Part shown: one piece after another, positions 23,966 to 38,028 of the stretch | How the letters are laid out: every line of letters begins with the position of its first letter | Position numbering within the stretch: the first letter of the stretch is position 1 | Source: Ifrita kowaldi | Taxonomy: Eukaryota; Chordata; Aves; Passeriformes; Cinclosomatidae | Assembly (NCBI GenBank): GCA_013398055.1 | Contig: VZRS01012501.1 | Span: forward strand, 62,001 to 126,000 | Length of the DNA stretch: 64,000 bases | Reading direction: 5' to 3' | Translations under genes and position numbers: made by a program | Notes under the pieces: model-generated | Databases searched by the model: none | Told to the model about the DNA's origin: nothing | Seen by the model: the letters and a program-made list of their open reading frames with translations, nothing else

Positions 23966-26900
23966 ATCAGGAATTTTTAAACAGGATCTGCTACAATCTG
24001 AAATACAGCCGTCCATAACATAAGCCATGAATTTATTGTCCCTGGTAATAAATCACTGGAAATACACAATGATAAAAAGAGGAATAACAGACACGGCTCA
24101 TCCAGGGATCTCAAAGCCCTTTGCAGCCATTAGAGTTCTTTAGGATAGCGGAGGAAAAGGCTGAGCTTTGTTTGTTTGTTTTAAATGAATAAATTAATCA
24201 TTAGTAAAATATTATGCAGTTCATCAGATATATTATTCACTAGCTATTTGTCAAAATAACAGCTCAGTCATATATCATCAGAACTAAACATTTATAATGT
24301 GTGTATATCTAGTTCTGAGATGATTTTTTCAGGCTTATGGTATTTTAGTTATTGACCAGTTCAAGCTCTGCTCCCTAGGGAGGCAGAGATGTGGAAGGCT
24401 GGGAGCTCTTGGTGAGCTTGGATCATCTCTTTTTGCTGTAGTTTTGTTCAGGACCTGATACCACAAGCAGAATCCCGCATCTGGGTTTCCTTTTGGCACT
24501 GCCTCAATAGATCAGCCTTAATTCTGATTATCTCTAGCCAATGCTAGGTCTGCCTCAGGTAGGGAAATCCATCCACTTATTCAAAATCAGACTGCGATCT
24601 GAGCTCTCTGTGTTCTCTCAGGACCAGTGTCTGATCCCAACACCAAGGTCCTCATCCCTTCTGAGTTATCTCATCTGTTTAGTATTTCCCCACCTCACAG
24701 TTGCTGTGCAAGAGGGTTTAGGGATCCCAGCTCACTGCTCCACGTGATAAATCACACAATTTCGGAAATACTGGGGAAGAACAGAGCAGTCTTCTACCAG
24801 GTCCCTCCCAGCTCCCTCTCCTGTGCCAGCGAGCTGGACTCCTTCCAAAAATGCCTCAGCAGAGGGAAGCTACGTGATTGACATTCCCCAACTCCCCTTG
24901 TCATTCGTGACCAGCATCCAAGAAGGTTGCAGGTCCTTCCAGACCTTTATTGGAGCCAAACATTGCAGCCTTTCCCCTGGGTTTTATTAGGGAAGCTGGT
25001 GCCAAATCACCCAGCTCCCTCCTACTCTATAAAAAATGTTTATAACCCAGTAAATTCCAACATATCAGCAGCTTGTTATGGAGGGAGAAGGTCACTGGGA
25101 GAGAAAGGGGAAAAAAAAGTTACCATTCCATTTGAAATGCTGTCTGGGTACAGATGAAGGAGTCAGCACTAGGAAAATATCTTTTGATATGATAAAGTCT
25201 CATAATAGAAAATGTTGCTGCAATACAGGCCTCGTTTCTTCAGATAAATATTTAATATAGATCACTAAAGATTAATCGAGTACAGAAAAGTGTCTCTTAT
25301 ATGGTTGGTGTAAAGAAAACATCTTCTCGTTAATTTATTATGGAGCCTGAAATGAGAAAAATCCTATGGAGAGAAATGCAGGGTACGGTTTCCATAGAGA
25401 AGCAGAGCACCACACCAGAATTTATTTAGTGTGTGGGCAGAAGACTTCCCAGAACCAGCTGCAGCGTGGCGTTCGCTTGATAAAAAAATCCCAGTGTAGG
25501 AAGAAGCCTCACAGACACACTTGTGTTTTGCTGCTCTGACTCCTGCACATCCCAGGGGTTCCTTGAAATGGTGAGACCAGAGGTGACCTGTGGGCATTGC
25601 AGAGCTTGGATGAAGACTGTACAATGGCAGGTGTAACATCCCAGCTGCTCGCTCAGGAAAGGGCATTCAGTCCTTTAGGAGTAAGGTGATGCCCTAAGCT
25701 CACTGTGAGGAGAGGAGCCCCACATCCTGGAGGCTCCTTGCTTTAGCCAGGATTCCAAATAAGTGTCTCCAAGGCACTGTGGCATTTCACAGCATTGGGC
25801 AGTAAGGAATTCAGGGTGCTGCTGTGGGATTCCCATCTCCCACAGTGCTGGGACATGTTCAGTCAGTTCCTCTGTGATGGGTAAAGGACAGGATCCTTCT
25901 GTTTTTTCCACCATCCACAGAAACCATCATCCCAACCATTTAGCAGCATTAAATAGGACAGCAACAGAGAATAAATCATAAACAGCAGCAGATACAGTAT
26001 GAGGGGTAAAATAAAGAGTCACAGGCAAGGGAGGAGAGATAAAAGATCCAATTTCAGCTGAGACTGAAATGGAACAAAGTCAATGAGATGAAGAGATACA
26101 CAGGGGTTGTTCCAGATGGCCAACTCCACTGCCATGGAGCCTCTGGCACCACGAGCATCTTGTGATGAACTTGTGAACAAGGGGGTACCTCTTGTTTTTT
26201 GCTGAAGTGGGCAGGAAAATCCAGCAGATCTGTCTGTGCTCAGGAATGGGGGAAATAGAGGAGCTCCCTCCTGAAATGCATATTCTAGAGAGCAGAAGCA
26301 ACTCTGGAGAGAAGGAGGCTAGAACATTTTTCCGCCTCTCCAAGAAGCTATGTCTAGTTGTTTCTCCAGAGGTAAAACTTTCTTTTTCTCCTTGGCCTTT
26401 CTCTGAGGACACCTTCCCTGTTTAGGGAATGTTTCTGCCAGGCATCTGACAGAATGCATGTTTAGTTCTCCCCAAGAGAGAGGCTGAGGGGAAGAAGGTT
26501 GAATGCCACCAGTCATACCCTCTGTGCACGACTCGGAGGTGAGCAGGGAATGCAGCTGGGAGGAACATGGGAAAACTGTGGCTAGAAGGGATGGTTACCT
26601 CCATTTCTGTGCCATATGCAACTCCAAGGGTGTGTTCGGGCTGAACTCACAGTGCGCCAGCTTTTTGGCTTACATGGAAGGTGGTGGAATGACAGAGTGG
26701 CTTTAGCACCTGGTATCTCAACCCAAGGAACATGGCACTAAGAGGACCCACGAGGGTCACAGCTTCCCACCTCCCACTCTTCCATTTGAAGAACTGAAGT
26801 CCTAAACCTCTGGGATGCTGGGGGTGCTCTCTTTGCAGACAGCATCCCTCAGGTCTTGACTGCTCCCAGAGCCCAAGGAACAACCAAAATCCTAAATAAT

Positions 26901-28649
26901 AATTTTCTCTGGTTCTGTCACAGGCTGTTGGACTCTATACAGGTGCAAATGAACAGCAGCTCTAAGCTGGGACTATCTAGAGGAAAGCCCAGGAGATTTT
27001 TAATAGCAGTGAGAACTGTTGCAGTCATTTAAGATGAAACTATTCTGTGTTTAGAACATTTATTTGTGGCAGATGGCATGGATCTGGCCAGGAGAATTGC
27101 AACAGCTAATTATTAACAGTTATCCCACCCATCCCACCCCCAGGATAACCCACAGCTGACCAAGGGGCTCTTGTTTTGTACCCTGCAAGCACCACGACTG
27201 CACTGCAGCTCAGTCCCTGTCACCTTGGTCTCCAACTCTGCCTGTCATGCTCTGCACTCCCACCGCAGTGAGCCACAGATATAATCTATGGAACACAAAT
27301 ATGATTTTATAATAAGTTTTCTATGCAGCCAGGATAAAATGCCAAACAGACTCAGAAAACAATCAGTCAGTGAAACTCGGCCCCAGCCATGAGTGTGCTG
27401 CTGGGCACGGTCCAGTGCCCAGGAAGATTGAGGCTTTAAATACAGGTTCCACATGCCCATCCAGAGACAGGGATAAGTGGGGCAAGGAGAGACGGGCAGG
27501 GGAGGTGGGAATACCCTGTGCATCTCCTGTTGGGAATAAGTTAAACCAGGAACAATATCAGAGCTGACCTCAGTGTGGGGTCGCTTCTCCCTATCCTGTC
27601 TCCCTGGAGATGGGATTTGGCAGCAGCTGGGGTTTAGCTGTGGCAGTGGAAGGAGCAGGGATAGGCAGGGCTGATGCAGGGACAGATCTTAGTGAGATAA
27701 ACATGCACTTGTTGTGGAGACCTCTGGGTGCTGCTCTTGCACAGAGCCGGATAATTTATTCCTCCCACAGTTTTAGGAGCCCTCCATTATGTTTTCAGGT
27801 TGGGTTAAGTTTACATCAGGTTCTATGTCCTGCCACAGAACATGGTGTGTAGGACCCTACGTCTGTCCTGCTCTGCATACTGCAGGAGCTGGGGGAGAGA
27901 AAAACAGAAAGGAAGGCTGGGAATCATGAGGAGGGAAAGGAACTCCACCAAAAGGCAGGAGAAAGGAGAAAGCTGGATGCCTCGGTGTAGGGGGAAGTGC
28001 TGAAACACATCCCACTAGCTGGAGCATCACTCAACTACTGTGGGGGTTTATCGTAGTCCAGAGAGGGCAGAGCTGTATCCCAGGGATAATGACCTAGACC
28101 AAGGCAAGGAAGCAGCTCTTCTGTCCCCCTTCCTCCTAGCACTTGCTCAGGCACTGGGGATTGTGCGGTTTCCAGTCAGTAGAAGAAAAGATCAGGACCC
28201 GCTCTCTATTAGACTACAAAGACACTGCTTTTTATTTTCTGTTCCTCCAGTATTTGTAAGAGTTGGGGGATTCATATTAGCTTTTTTCCTGTCTTCTTTA
28301 AGCACTCTAGGCTTGAGTCATATAATTGTATAACTCACAACTTCCATTTAAAAAAATAAGAATAGGCTGTCTTTTAGGATTGCAGAGGAAAGCCAGAAAA
28401 TACAAGTCTTTAAATTTAAAAACACAAAAGGCAAGTAAAAAGCATTGCAGATATTGTTGTTTTGCTCAGTAGATAAATATACACATATGCATGTGCTTCT
28501 AAATTCTGGGGTCCAGTTCATTCTTTGGGAGCAGAGGCTCAGAAGTGCAATAGCACATAATCCCTAACTCAGGTGTGTGTGTATCTTGAATTAGAAGAGG
28601 AACTTTGCCCAGTCCTCCCCTCCTGAAATAGCCATGAGGGGAGGTTTTC

Positions 28650-28735
28650 CATGGAATCCCAGAATGGTTTGGGTTGGAAGAGACCTTCAAGATCACTCAG
28701 TTCCAATCCTCTGCCACAGGCAGGGACACCTTGCG
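28650..28735 (-). mobile_element. Short CR1 LINE tail, antisense
   Basis: Reads 'aatcccagaatggtttgggt', 'tggaagagaccttcaagatc', 'cactcagttccaatcc' and 'gccacaggcagggacacctt'. Only the outermost 3' end of the element is present. Confidence 0.85.
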
Positions 28736-29117
28736 GTCTCTCCTCAGCTTTTGTGCAGCATCTGATGCCCTCAGACTGAATGTTCATCCTCAGAAGGATC
28801 CTGTATTTTAACTCAACACAAACCAAGAAGTCTGCCATGAAAGAGCACAGCACAAGAGAGAGGGGAAGAACCAGCCCGCTAGGAGTTCCCACCCAGACTC
28901 AGCAAAGGATTCCCACACCCCTACCTGGGAGATGATAAGTGCCAGCGGTGTGCATCTGATCCCTCTCACTTTTGGTATCAATCAGGTCCAACACCCTCCC
29001 TGTGGCATGACTCCAGATCACTCCACTGCTTGCACATGGCTTTTGTGTCCTCCATAAAGGGCTGAGATTTGGGAATCTGTGCAGTGGTGATTTTTAATAG
29101 ACATATTTCTGGACATG

Positions 29118-29330
29118 AGGGAATGGCCTCAAGTTGCACCAGGGGAGGTTTTAGGTATTAGGAATTGTGGAACAACAGGCATTGGAGGGACTGCTCAGGA
29201 AAGTGGTGGAGTCACCATCCCTGGAAGGGTTCAAAAACTGTGTGGATATGGCACTTAAGGACATGGTTTAATGGTGAATGTGGTGGTGGTGCTGGTTGAT
29301 TGTTGGACTGGATGATCTTGGAGATCTTTA
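29118..29330 (+). mobile_element. CR1 LINE tail, sense
   Basis: Reads 'gaatggcctcaagttgcacc', 'aggggaggttttaggtatta', 'agtggtggagtcaccatccc', 'ttaaggacatggtttaatgg' and 'ttggactggatgatcttgga', in the order of a forward CR1 3' end. Confidence 0.9.
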
Positions 29331-29539
29331 CCAAATTGGCCCTGTTTCTGTTCTCTGTAGCTGATGTGGGGTTGTGTTTGCACATCATCAGCACCCTGAG
29401 TGAGGTGTGGAGGCAGAGATGAACTGAACCCTGGGCAGGCAAAACAGGGCAGCAACTTCAGCCATGATCCCACAATCTACTTTAATCCTTGCTGGTGAAA
29501 TACTTTAACCTGTCTACATCTGCGTGAATTTTCTTCATG

Positions 29540-29650
29540 GTTGTGCTATATTCTCAATCTTTCCCTTGGAAAAGTTGTTCATCTCCTGCTGCTTTAGCTT
29601 CTCCATCTACAGTGACACATTTGCTTAAAGGTGCTTTGAGATCCACATAT
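29540..29650 (+). repeat. Possible MIR remnant
   Basis: 'gttgttcatctcctgctgct', 'ttagcttctccatctacagt' and 'aaggtgctttgagatcca' resemble the MIR core and its 3' part ('gtaaagcgctttgagatc'). It lies just downstream of a CR1 tail. Confidence 0.35.
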
Positions 29651-32098
29651 CAAAGTCACAAATAACAGCTAAAGAAAACATGACTCATGATGGGGAAATT
29701 GCCAAGCGTGTGCCTGAATAACCAAGTGCCTCAGAGCTTCACAAACAGATCCCAGGAAACAAAAGCATTTGCATTCACAAGTCCCTGTTCGTTGGCTAGG
29801 ACAGGACAAAAATAAAGCTTTTTCTTTATGAAGTGTTGCATAAAAAGCATGGTTATCTTTTCATTGCAGGCCACTTTGCAGCATGCAAAGAGATTGCCTT
29901 TCTTCATGAGTTTGTGAATTTTTATTTTATTGCAGTCTTTTTATTTCCTCCATCAAAACATGCCTGAGTTTGAAATGGCATGACTAGGAATGAAAATTAA
30001 ATACATCAAAACTGATTTTTGTAGAAATGAGATTTTGGAGCAACCAGGGAATATTCAAGGCTTTCTCACAGCTTGTGTTCAGTTTTTTTGCTAAAGAGGG
30101 ATGTAGTCTGAGGAAATGGGTCACTTTTTTCCTAGAGAAAATTTCTTCAGTTTTACTGTAATTCTGAAATGTCATAGGCTTTTGGGGACTTTTTTCTCTT
30201 TTTTAATCTTGAGCAAAGCACAAATGTCTCTGATTATGTATGACTCAAATTTTGCTGCAGCTATACTCTGCAGCCTAATTTTTTTTTTAGCCCTTAACCT
30301 CTTATCTTATGCTATTTGCTAGTAATTTCAGACCCAGACACCATGTGAATCCTGTACTGACAGGGGACATCCTCTCTGTACAGCCACTGTGGATATTCCT
30401 GCTTGCTGGTTGCCACTGCTTGAAAAGCAGCCCTTGGCCAGTGGCCTGAGTGGAGCAGCACAGCTTGGAAACCAAAGGGATGTGGAGCCCCAGCTCTGAG
30501 GGTGAAGGCACAGAATTGAGTGCCCTGAGGAACCATGAGGAAGAACCACTGTTTTCTCCTAAACCAACTTGGAGGAAATAATGTCCCAAACACTATGGAA
30601 ATTAACTGGCAAGGATCGAAGTGGGAGGGAAGTGTGGCTTTGTTTTACTATTTTAACACAGTTTTTGTTCACTTGCTCTCTCCTACCTCTGCTGCGTACT
30701 CACAGGAGCTTCCTGCAAGATCCCTTGTGATGGCTTAGATGATATGAGAGGATATGAGTCTTTATCCCATCCCCTGGGCCATTCTGAGGCTGGTGGCCAT
30801 CTGGGTGTGCCTTTGCAGGCAGGCAGTGCTTAGTCTGCCTGTCCTGTTGTACCCCTACAAATTGTCTTCCCTGCATTTTTTTTTTTTAATGTAGCTTGGA
30901 GCACACCCTTCCATCTGAAGGATGGCAGGGAAGGGGCTGGACCCTCCTCACTTCACTTAACCTGGACAAAACCCCCTCAGCTGCCCTGCAGTGAAGGATC
31001 CCTGGTAGGAACAGGTGGCTTTGCCAACAGGTTGCCTTTAGGCATCCCATCCGCCCACCAGCTCCTGCCTTGAGTGCTCAGTGGTGTCTCCATCAGCTGA
31101 GGATGACTCAGGGCCCAGGGTTGGGCAACAGGGGACAGTTTCCCATCACTGCCTGCTCTGCCCACAAGCCTGGCAGCTGTGCCCAGGTGGCTCTGCCAGG
31201 ACCACCTGGAGGGCTCAGCTGGATAGAGGAGGCAGGAGCAGCTTTGTATTTAAACATCATCTTTTGGGTTTTTTTTCCCTCTTAAATCAGTGAATTTGAG
31301 CCTTTGCCAAGTGAGGAGCATGACTGACCGGAGGAGGTGTGATGGCTCCATTTTCTAACAACAGTTCGAGTTCTGAAACATGGTTGCATGCTGTGTTGGA
31401 GAAAATTTTGTACTTTTTTTTTGAGAAAAAGGGCAATCAAGGCTAAATTTCTGATATTACTTTCCCAGTATTGACAAATGCTGTGCTGAAGCTGCTGGCG
31501 GTGCAGCAGCCAGGTACCCTTGCCTGCAACGTGAGGAATTAAGGTTCAAGGCGACATTTCTCAGTTTTTTCATCTGAGCAAGCTGTGAATCATGATAAGT
31601 ACAGAGCAAAGTTTTGGGCTGTGGTGTCACAGGCTGAGGTTATCAGCTTGCTATAGCTAAAATTAGGAAAAAAAGCCTGTGGTCGACACACACTTCTATC
31701 TTCAGGAAATGAAGCAAGTGCAATTTAATGAAATGATTTGTTCCAAACCGTGTTCTTGTTACAGCCTTTGATTGGTGCCATTGTGCTCCTAGGAGCACTG
31801 GCAGGCTCTGAATCCACATGGTGAATTCTGGGGCGAGGTAGGCACCGCTTGCTGACAGGGTCCATGGGGTAACAAGGGCTCACCAGGACTTAACATGGGC
31901 CAGTCGCCCCTGGGTGATTCGTTATCTGCTCTATAAATTAAACTCTCCCTGCCTGTCTTCCATTGCAAACTCGGTTACAAAAGCAGCAGATTTAAATATT
32001 CTCATGTACTACTTAGCCACAAGAGGAGGGACTTCATCAAGGCTGTAATCCTCTTATCTACTAGAGTCCCAAAAAACACATCAATGTGAAAAGGTCTA

Positions 32099-32262
32099 GT
32101 TTATCGGGGGTTTTTTTGTGGATTTATTATTTATTTTGGGGTTTGTGGTTTTTTTGTTGGGTTATTTTTGTGTGTTGTGTTTGTTTTGTTGGGTTGGTTT
32201 GTTTGTTTTGTTTGGCTTTTTCTTTGTTTTGGTGGGGTTATTTGTAGTTTGTTCTTGTGTCC
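32099..32262 (+). repeat. T/G-rich low-complexity tract
   Basis: About 165 bases of almost only T and G on the sense strand, with repeated TTTG, TGTTT and GGTTTG units. C and A are nearly absent. Confidence 0.85.
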
Positions 32263-33749
32263 CGCCCCCAAACAAATTGCTACAGCACAAGACTGAATAG
32301 TTTGGGGCTTTTTTTCTGTCTATGCCACATGCTCCTATACAGCCTTATTTGTCTCAACATCCTGTGTCTCGGCTTCCCTTCCAACCTGTTGTTGGCTGAT
32401 GTTTGCCCTCATCCCCCTGGATTAGGATTGTGTGCTGAGCAAAGGAATGTCCAAGGAGGGAATTGAAAGAAGTGTGGAGAAGAGAACCTACAATCATGCC
32501 AGCTATCCCATCTTTCCTCAAGAATACCTAAAATTCCTTAAATGACTCAGACGTTTCCACCCGTTGCTTCAAAAGTGCTGTTTGAAAGCTTCTTCTTGAC
32601 AGCTCCTTGACATTCCAGGATCAGCTCAATTGTGAATTCTGGGCCAAACTCCTAGAAACAGAAATCCAGAAGACCCTGCTATGAAAAATAATATGTCATT
32701 GTATTCCTAACCAGAGAACTCAAAATGGCTAATTCACCGATGAGTTTCTCTAGGCTGTATCAGGTATTTTAGTGGGAGAATTGTTCCAGCTGCATCTTCC
32801 GTGCTTTTTTATTCTAATTCACAGTGAAGGACTGGGTGTCTCTGTGTTGTCCATCCCAGTGCTTGGAGCACAGGACCCTGCAGCCTGTTGGAACAGCTTC
32901 CTCAGCAGCTTAATAAACCATGTCTGGTCTGGGTGAGCTTTCAGGGAGAAAACATCACCAGAGCAGAACATTTGCTATTGTTAATAATGTTTGTTACGCT
33001 ATGGTGGTGCAAACAATGCTGGGAACTCTTGGAGAAATGTCATTCCTGCTTCCAGCAGCTCCCATCAACCCCGGTGGAAATTGCAGTGGCTTAGAAGTGC
33101 CATCAGCTGAGGTGATGTTAACAGTCATGGGAGCCACTCACCAGCATGTCTGCTGGGTGGCCAAGGATGATGGAGGCTGGTGTTGGGAAGGGTCTCTCCA
33201 GTGCTGTAGGTGTGGGATTTTTGCAAGGAAATCTGCACAAATAACATTACAGAGAGAGCTGGGGGAGTAAATGTCCACAAGCTGTTTGCACTGGAACTGA
33301 TGGGTGAGATGGAAGGGCATTGCAGCAGCTGGCTCTGGTGGGATATGGGAACAGATCCATAGAGGACCAATGAAGGCAGCTGTGTTGAAGAAGTTCAGAA
33401 GTTACTGTGTGTTATTGAGGATGCTGAAACCCATGACCTGGATGTGATCCCAAGCAGGTGAAAGGGTAGAAGCTTACTCTGCCATGTTTTCATGTTTTGG
33501 ATTTGAAGTCAGGGTTAAGAACCACAGCCATATCCTGGCCATGATCACATTTAATAATATGCAAACTTAATAATGATCAAATTTGTTGACTTGTCTTTTA
33601 ACTTGTTCTTACCTATGCTGAATCACTCTGCCTTGAGTCTCTAATAATAAATTTATTCCAGCTTTTTTCCAAACAAATTGATCTTTTGGGCACCCAACAA
33701 TTACATGTTTCTTCCTAAGAGACCCAAATGCAGGCCTATCCTAAGAGAA

Positions 33750-33855
33750 AACACAAGACTTGGAATCATGTTTGTCTGACTGGATTTTAATTCAGTGCTG
33801 GAACAACCTGTTTACCAAGGGGCTTTCAAAGTCACATGAAATCTCTCTAACTTTG
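33750..33855 (+). repeat. Possible MIR remnant
   Basis: 'gacttggaatcatgtttgtc', 'ttttaattcagtgctgg' and 'caaagtcacatgaaatctct' follow the MIR order loosely. Confidence 0.3.
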
Positions 33856-33918
33856 AAGTAATTTTATTTCTTTTTGATTCTTGCAATCATCATGTTGTTC
33901 TGGACCTATTTTTTTACC

Positions 33919-33934
33919 TCTCTCTCTCTCTCTA
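33919..33934. repeat. CT microsatellite
   Basis: An uninterrupted run of about eight CT units between 'tttttac' and 'acaaaaaa'. Confidence 0.85.
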
Positions 33935-36900
33935 CAAAAAAAGCCAAAAAACACCAAACCTTAGAGTTTTCAACTCTGGAACAATTTAATATCTTTAAGA
34001 AAATGATTAGAGAGATGATAACAAAGCTCTGGAGCAGGCTGAACTGCTTGCCCAAAAAAGGTGGAGTGTTTGATGTTTCAGACCCCTCAGCCAACACCAA
34101 GCACATGGCCAAAGGACAGACCAAGGGGAAAAGCAACAGGAGATTCTTCCTTTGTCCTTTGGAGCCAGGCAGAGGAGGAAGTAGTCCGACAACATTGCTT
34201 AATTTCTGCCATAGAACTCTGCTGAATGATTCAAACACTGATTGTCCTCTCCTTGGTTCAGTCCTATCCAGGTAAATGCCCTTACAGCAATAAACCTGCT
34301 GCAGACAGCACAGCATTTATCAATAGATCATTAGTCAATTTATTTACCTCATTCACCTTCCAGCTGTCATAAGTGAGCCTGTCTGCTTGCCTGGTTGTTA
34401 TGCAAAATGCTGTTGGACTTTCATCTTAAGTGATTCCTTTTTCATACTTTTCTGGAATTAAATTTTTAGATTTTTTTTTCTCTCTTTCATGGCAGAGTTT
34501 CAGCCTCTGTCTAATTTGGAACTAGTTTAAATCTACAGACTGGAGGTTTTTTAAATAGATTAGGGGGGATGAGTGCCAAACCCTCGCAGGAAACTAATTC
34601 TTGTAGGTCCTTTGAAAAGCTCAGCTTTGAAGAGTGACTTCTTCATGCTGGCCTAGATAGGGAAGAGGCCAAGCTGCAGAGGAAAGTGCTAAAAGAATAT
34701 TGCACTGATCAGCCTGGGGCTGTCTGGCATTTTGAGGGCACAGACTGGAAATGAAAAATCACTGACCCCACCATAATCACAGATACCCCACAAAGACCTG
34801 TATAAACCCTGATCTGGCAGAACAAGATAAGCATTATAGTGCTGTTGTCATGCTCAGACCCTGTCCCTTGGCATTGTTTGCAGAATCCAGGGCTCACAGG
34901 AACCTGGAAGAGCCATCATCCTGAGGACTGGAGATAACCAGGACTTTGTGCAGCCAGTGGCTGGGACAATTGGGCTGAAAAAAGGAACGGCGAAGCAAAA
35001 CAAAACCCCCAAACCAACAGCTCTGTTGTAGGAACATCTGGAAGGATTCTGGAAGATTTAGGGGTAACACAGAACTTGCTTCTTACCCAGACAAGGCCTA
35101 AAATCTGTCTAGTTTGCTTCACACTCATTCTGACAGCTACTAATACTTGTCTGCAGCATATACAGACATGTCCAAAAATGTCTGTCTTAATGATGGTGAG
35201 GTGCTTGAAGGAAAACAGGGGCAGAGACACCAAAATCCCAGGGAACATTTCTCTGACATCAGGGAGTCCTGATGTCATCACAGTCAATTATGTGGGCAGT
35301 ATGCCAAGGAGAGGGCACGAAATAATGTTTGCATCCTGCTGTTACTGAAGAGCGTGTTGTCTTCAGGAAGGCTCATCACCTTTGGGAGTAGCTGATGACT
35401 TTCAAGATAAATTTTATAAACAAAGTGAGAGCCATTGAGCAGAAAGGAGCTGGTGCCTTGTCCTTGGCCAGTTCCCACGGAGAGGTGAGGCTTCTCCTGT
35501 TTGAGTGTGCACTGAGGGGGATGCACTGGCTGCCCTGAAGGATGTACATCCAGCACCAGGAGGGGTTGGGGTGTTCTACTTTGCTCAGTGTCTTCCTCCT
35601 CTGCTATTTTTTTTCCTTTTTAAAACTGTGTCTGTCTTGATCATTATTTGATGCATTTCATTTCTTTTTTGTTTCAAGCACCAGGCTCCATGGTCTGTGC
35701 TGAACTTGTTTCCTCACTTACGTGCTTTGGTTGTCTTGGCCATTTGAAGATGGAGAATTTAATTTACTCTGATGGACTCTCTCCCTCAGACTTCCCTCCC
35801 TGGGTAGAGATGCTCCTGCCCTTGGATCCTGCTGTCCTCTCTGATGGTGGAGAGTGGGGTCCGCATGATGTACCTATTCCAGTCTCTTGACTTTTCCTCC
35901 CTCTTCAGTAGTTTTTTCCCTGTCTTTCTGTTTCCCTAGAGGGGTCATAGTGCTAATGAGCACTGAGACATTCCTAGTGGCTCCTGCCCCTGACATACCG
36001 GCCTTGATGGAAGCTCATTAATGCAGGCTTGAAGGGGCAGTATTTTCTCATCCTCAGCCCTATTCAAATAAAGTGTCCCCTTGCTGTTACAAGGAGAAAA
36101 GCCTTCACTATGTGTATGTGCCTCCCTGAGGCAGTACTTCACCCCTCATCCCTCTTCCCTCTCACCCCCCTTCCCCCTTCAGCACCTCCTACCCCTTTCA
36201 GCCCTAAAGAAGCTCCTCTGGATTTTCTCCAGAGGGCAGCTGTCCTGTGCTGGCCTGGAAGGTATTTCCTGGCACCCTCCAAGTTCCCTTGGGCTCTCAG
36301 CCCTGCTGAGCCAGAGCACCAACAAGTGCCTCTCCCCCCCTACTTAGACGTTGGGTCAGAGTCTCTCCTTATCCCATCTCTGCCTCAGGGATACTGACTC
36401 TTCCTTCTCCTTGCTAAGAGATTTCTCATCTTTCCAAAGCCATTCAGAGCTTCCCTGCTGGCAGAAGTTCAGGTCCTTGCTTGGGATTTCCCCTGAGGGT
36501 CAGAAGACTCTGTACTAATCCTGACTGTACCAATCCTAGCTGTACCATAGGGTGCCCCTAATCCTGGTCAAGTCTTTGCAACTTCTTTACCGGGAAAGTA
36601 AGTGATACACAGGGCAATATTTCTCTTTTTAAATGCCTCAATACCTGTAGAGGCCTCACCTCTGTGTCTGAGGCAGTGGCACACAGACTGGTGGCTCTGA
36701 GAAGCAGAATGAAAGGCAGCCCAGAATGGTTTTGTGAGGAAAGGTTTCAGTGCCCTTTTGCACCCATTATCCATGAATCCAAGGCCTTGGTAAATCCTCC
36801 CAAGATTCACAGATGGAAGGATTCAGTGGTGACAAACAGACAAGAGTATTGTTTACTTAACCCAGCACCCTGAATTCATTTTGGCTGATTTTCTGCTTCT

Positions 36901-38028
36901 GCAGAAAATGCAATTAAATTTAGAGTTGAAAGCTAATAGAAAACCTGTTCTTGGAGGTGTTTCTTCAGAGACTTCAGGAGTTTCAGGCTGGAACATTCCC
37001 TGAGGCCGAATCTATGCTGTTCCCTGCAAATGCAATTTTTTTTAATGACCTCAATAATTCTAATTTATTTCAGTAGCCATATCTGTTAATGTTAAGTCTA
37101 TTTTCCAAAACTGTACCTCAATCTTGGCCTCAGGTGCATCTTGCAGCAGAGGGTTCTGTAGGTTGCTTGGAAAATTGCTGGAATTAGAGGTTTGCTTTCC
37201 ATGTAAAATATTGGAATTCAGTGAGCCAAGTTTAAAATGTATCTTTTGAACATTAAACAGGAAGCTTAACAAGACCATATCATTTGCTTGACCATTGAGG
37301 TTGGAACACATGACCCCACTGGTGTTCCCTTCCAAACTTAACCCTTCTTGGATTCCAATCCCAATGAATCAACAGCATACAAAGAAATAAAACAGCCAAA
37401 TGCTATGCAAAACCTATAAAAAAGCTTGAAACATATCACTAAGTAAATTCAAATAATGCATAACTTAGAGGGAATTGCAACTGGTTCATGGATATTCTAT
37501 GAGCAGAAGATAAACATCTAAGTTAGTTGCATAAATTATTCATCATAATATATTTGCTCAGCTTTTCTCATCAGCTGGGAAAGCCACACATCCAAGCATA
37601 GGGGGAATACAGCAGAACTGGGCTTTCGCCTCCCTGATGTGCCCTGAGAGAAGAAAGCCCTGGGGAGGGATGGCATCAATAACAATTGGGTGGGAAAAGT
37701 CTCCTTCGCTGTCATGCTTTAGAGGTAAATCCTGCTCAGGGCTCATCTACTGCATGAATAGGGACTGGGATTATCCCTTGGCAGCAGGAAAGGCTGAAGA
37801 TATGACAAGGTTTTCTTTTAAGCTCCTGCTTTTGCCTCCTGCCAGTGGTGTCATGGGGTGGTGTTGGACCTGATGTAAAAAATAAACCCACTTTCCCTTT
37901 GGACACATTGTTTGTCAAAATTTCATTCTTCTTTCCTGCCTTTTCTGCCTTCATTGCCCATCGCTTCCCAATTTGCCCTGTCCATCTCCACACCCTGAAT
38001 GGAGACACTCCCAGGGTCTGGGTGTTGA

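Noticed and set aside
32099..32262. G-quadruplex in the T/G tract
   Set aside because: G runs of three or more exist but are separated by loops of 15-30 bases, too long for a convincing quadruplex.
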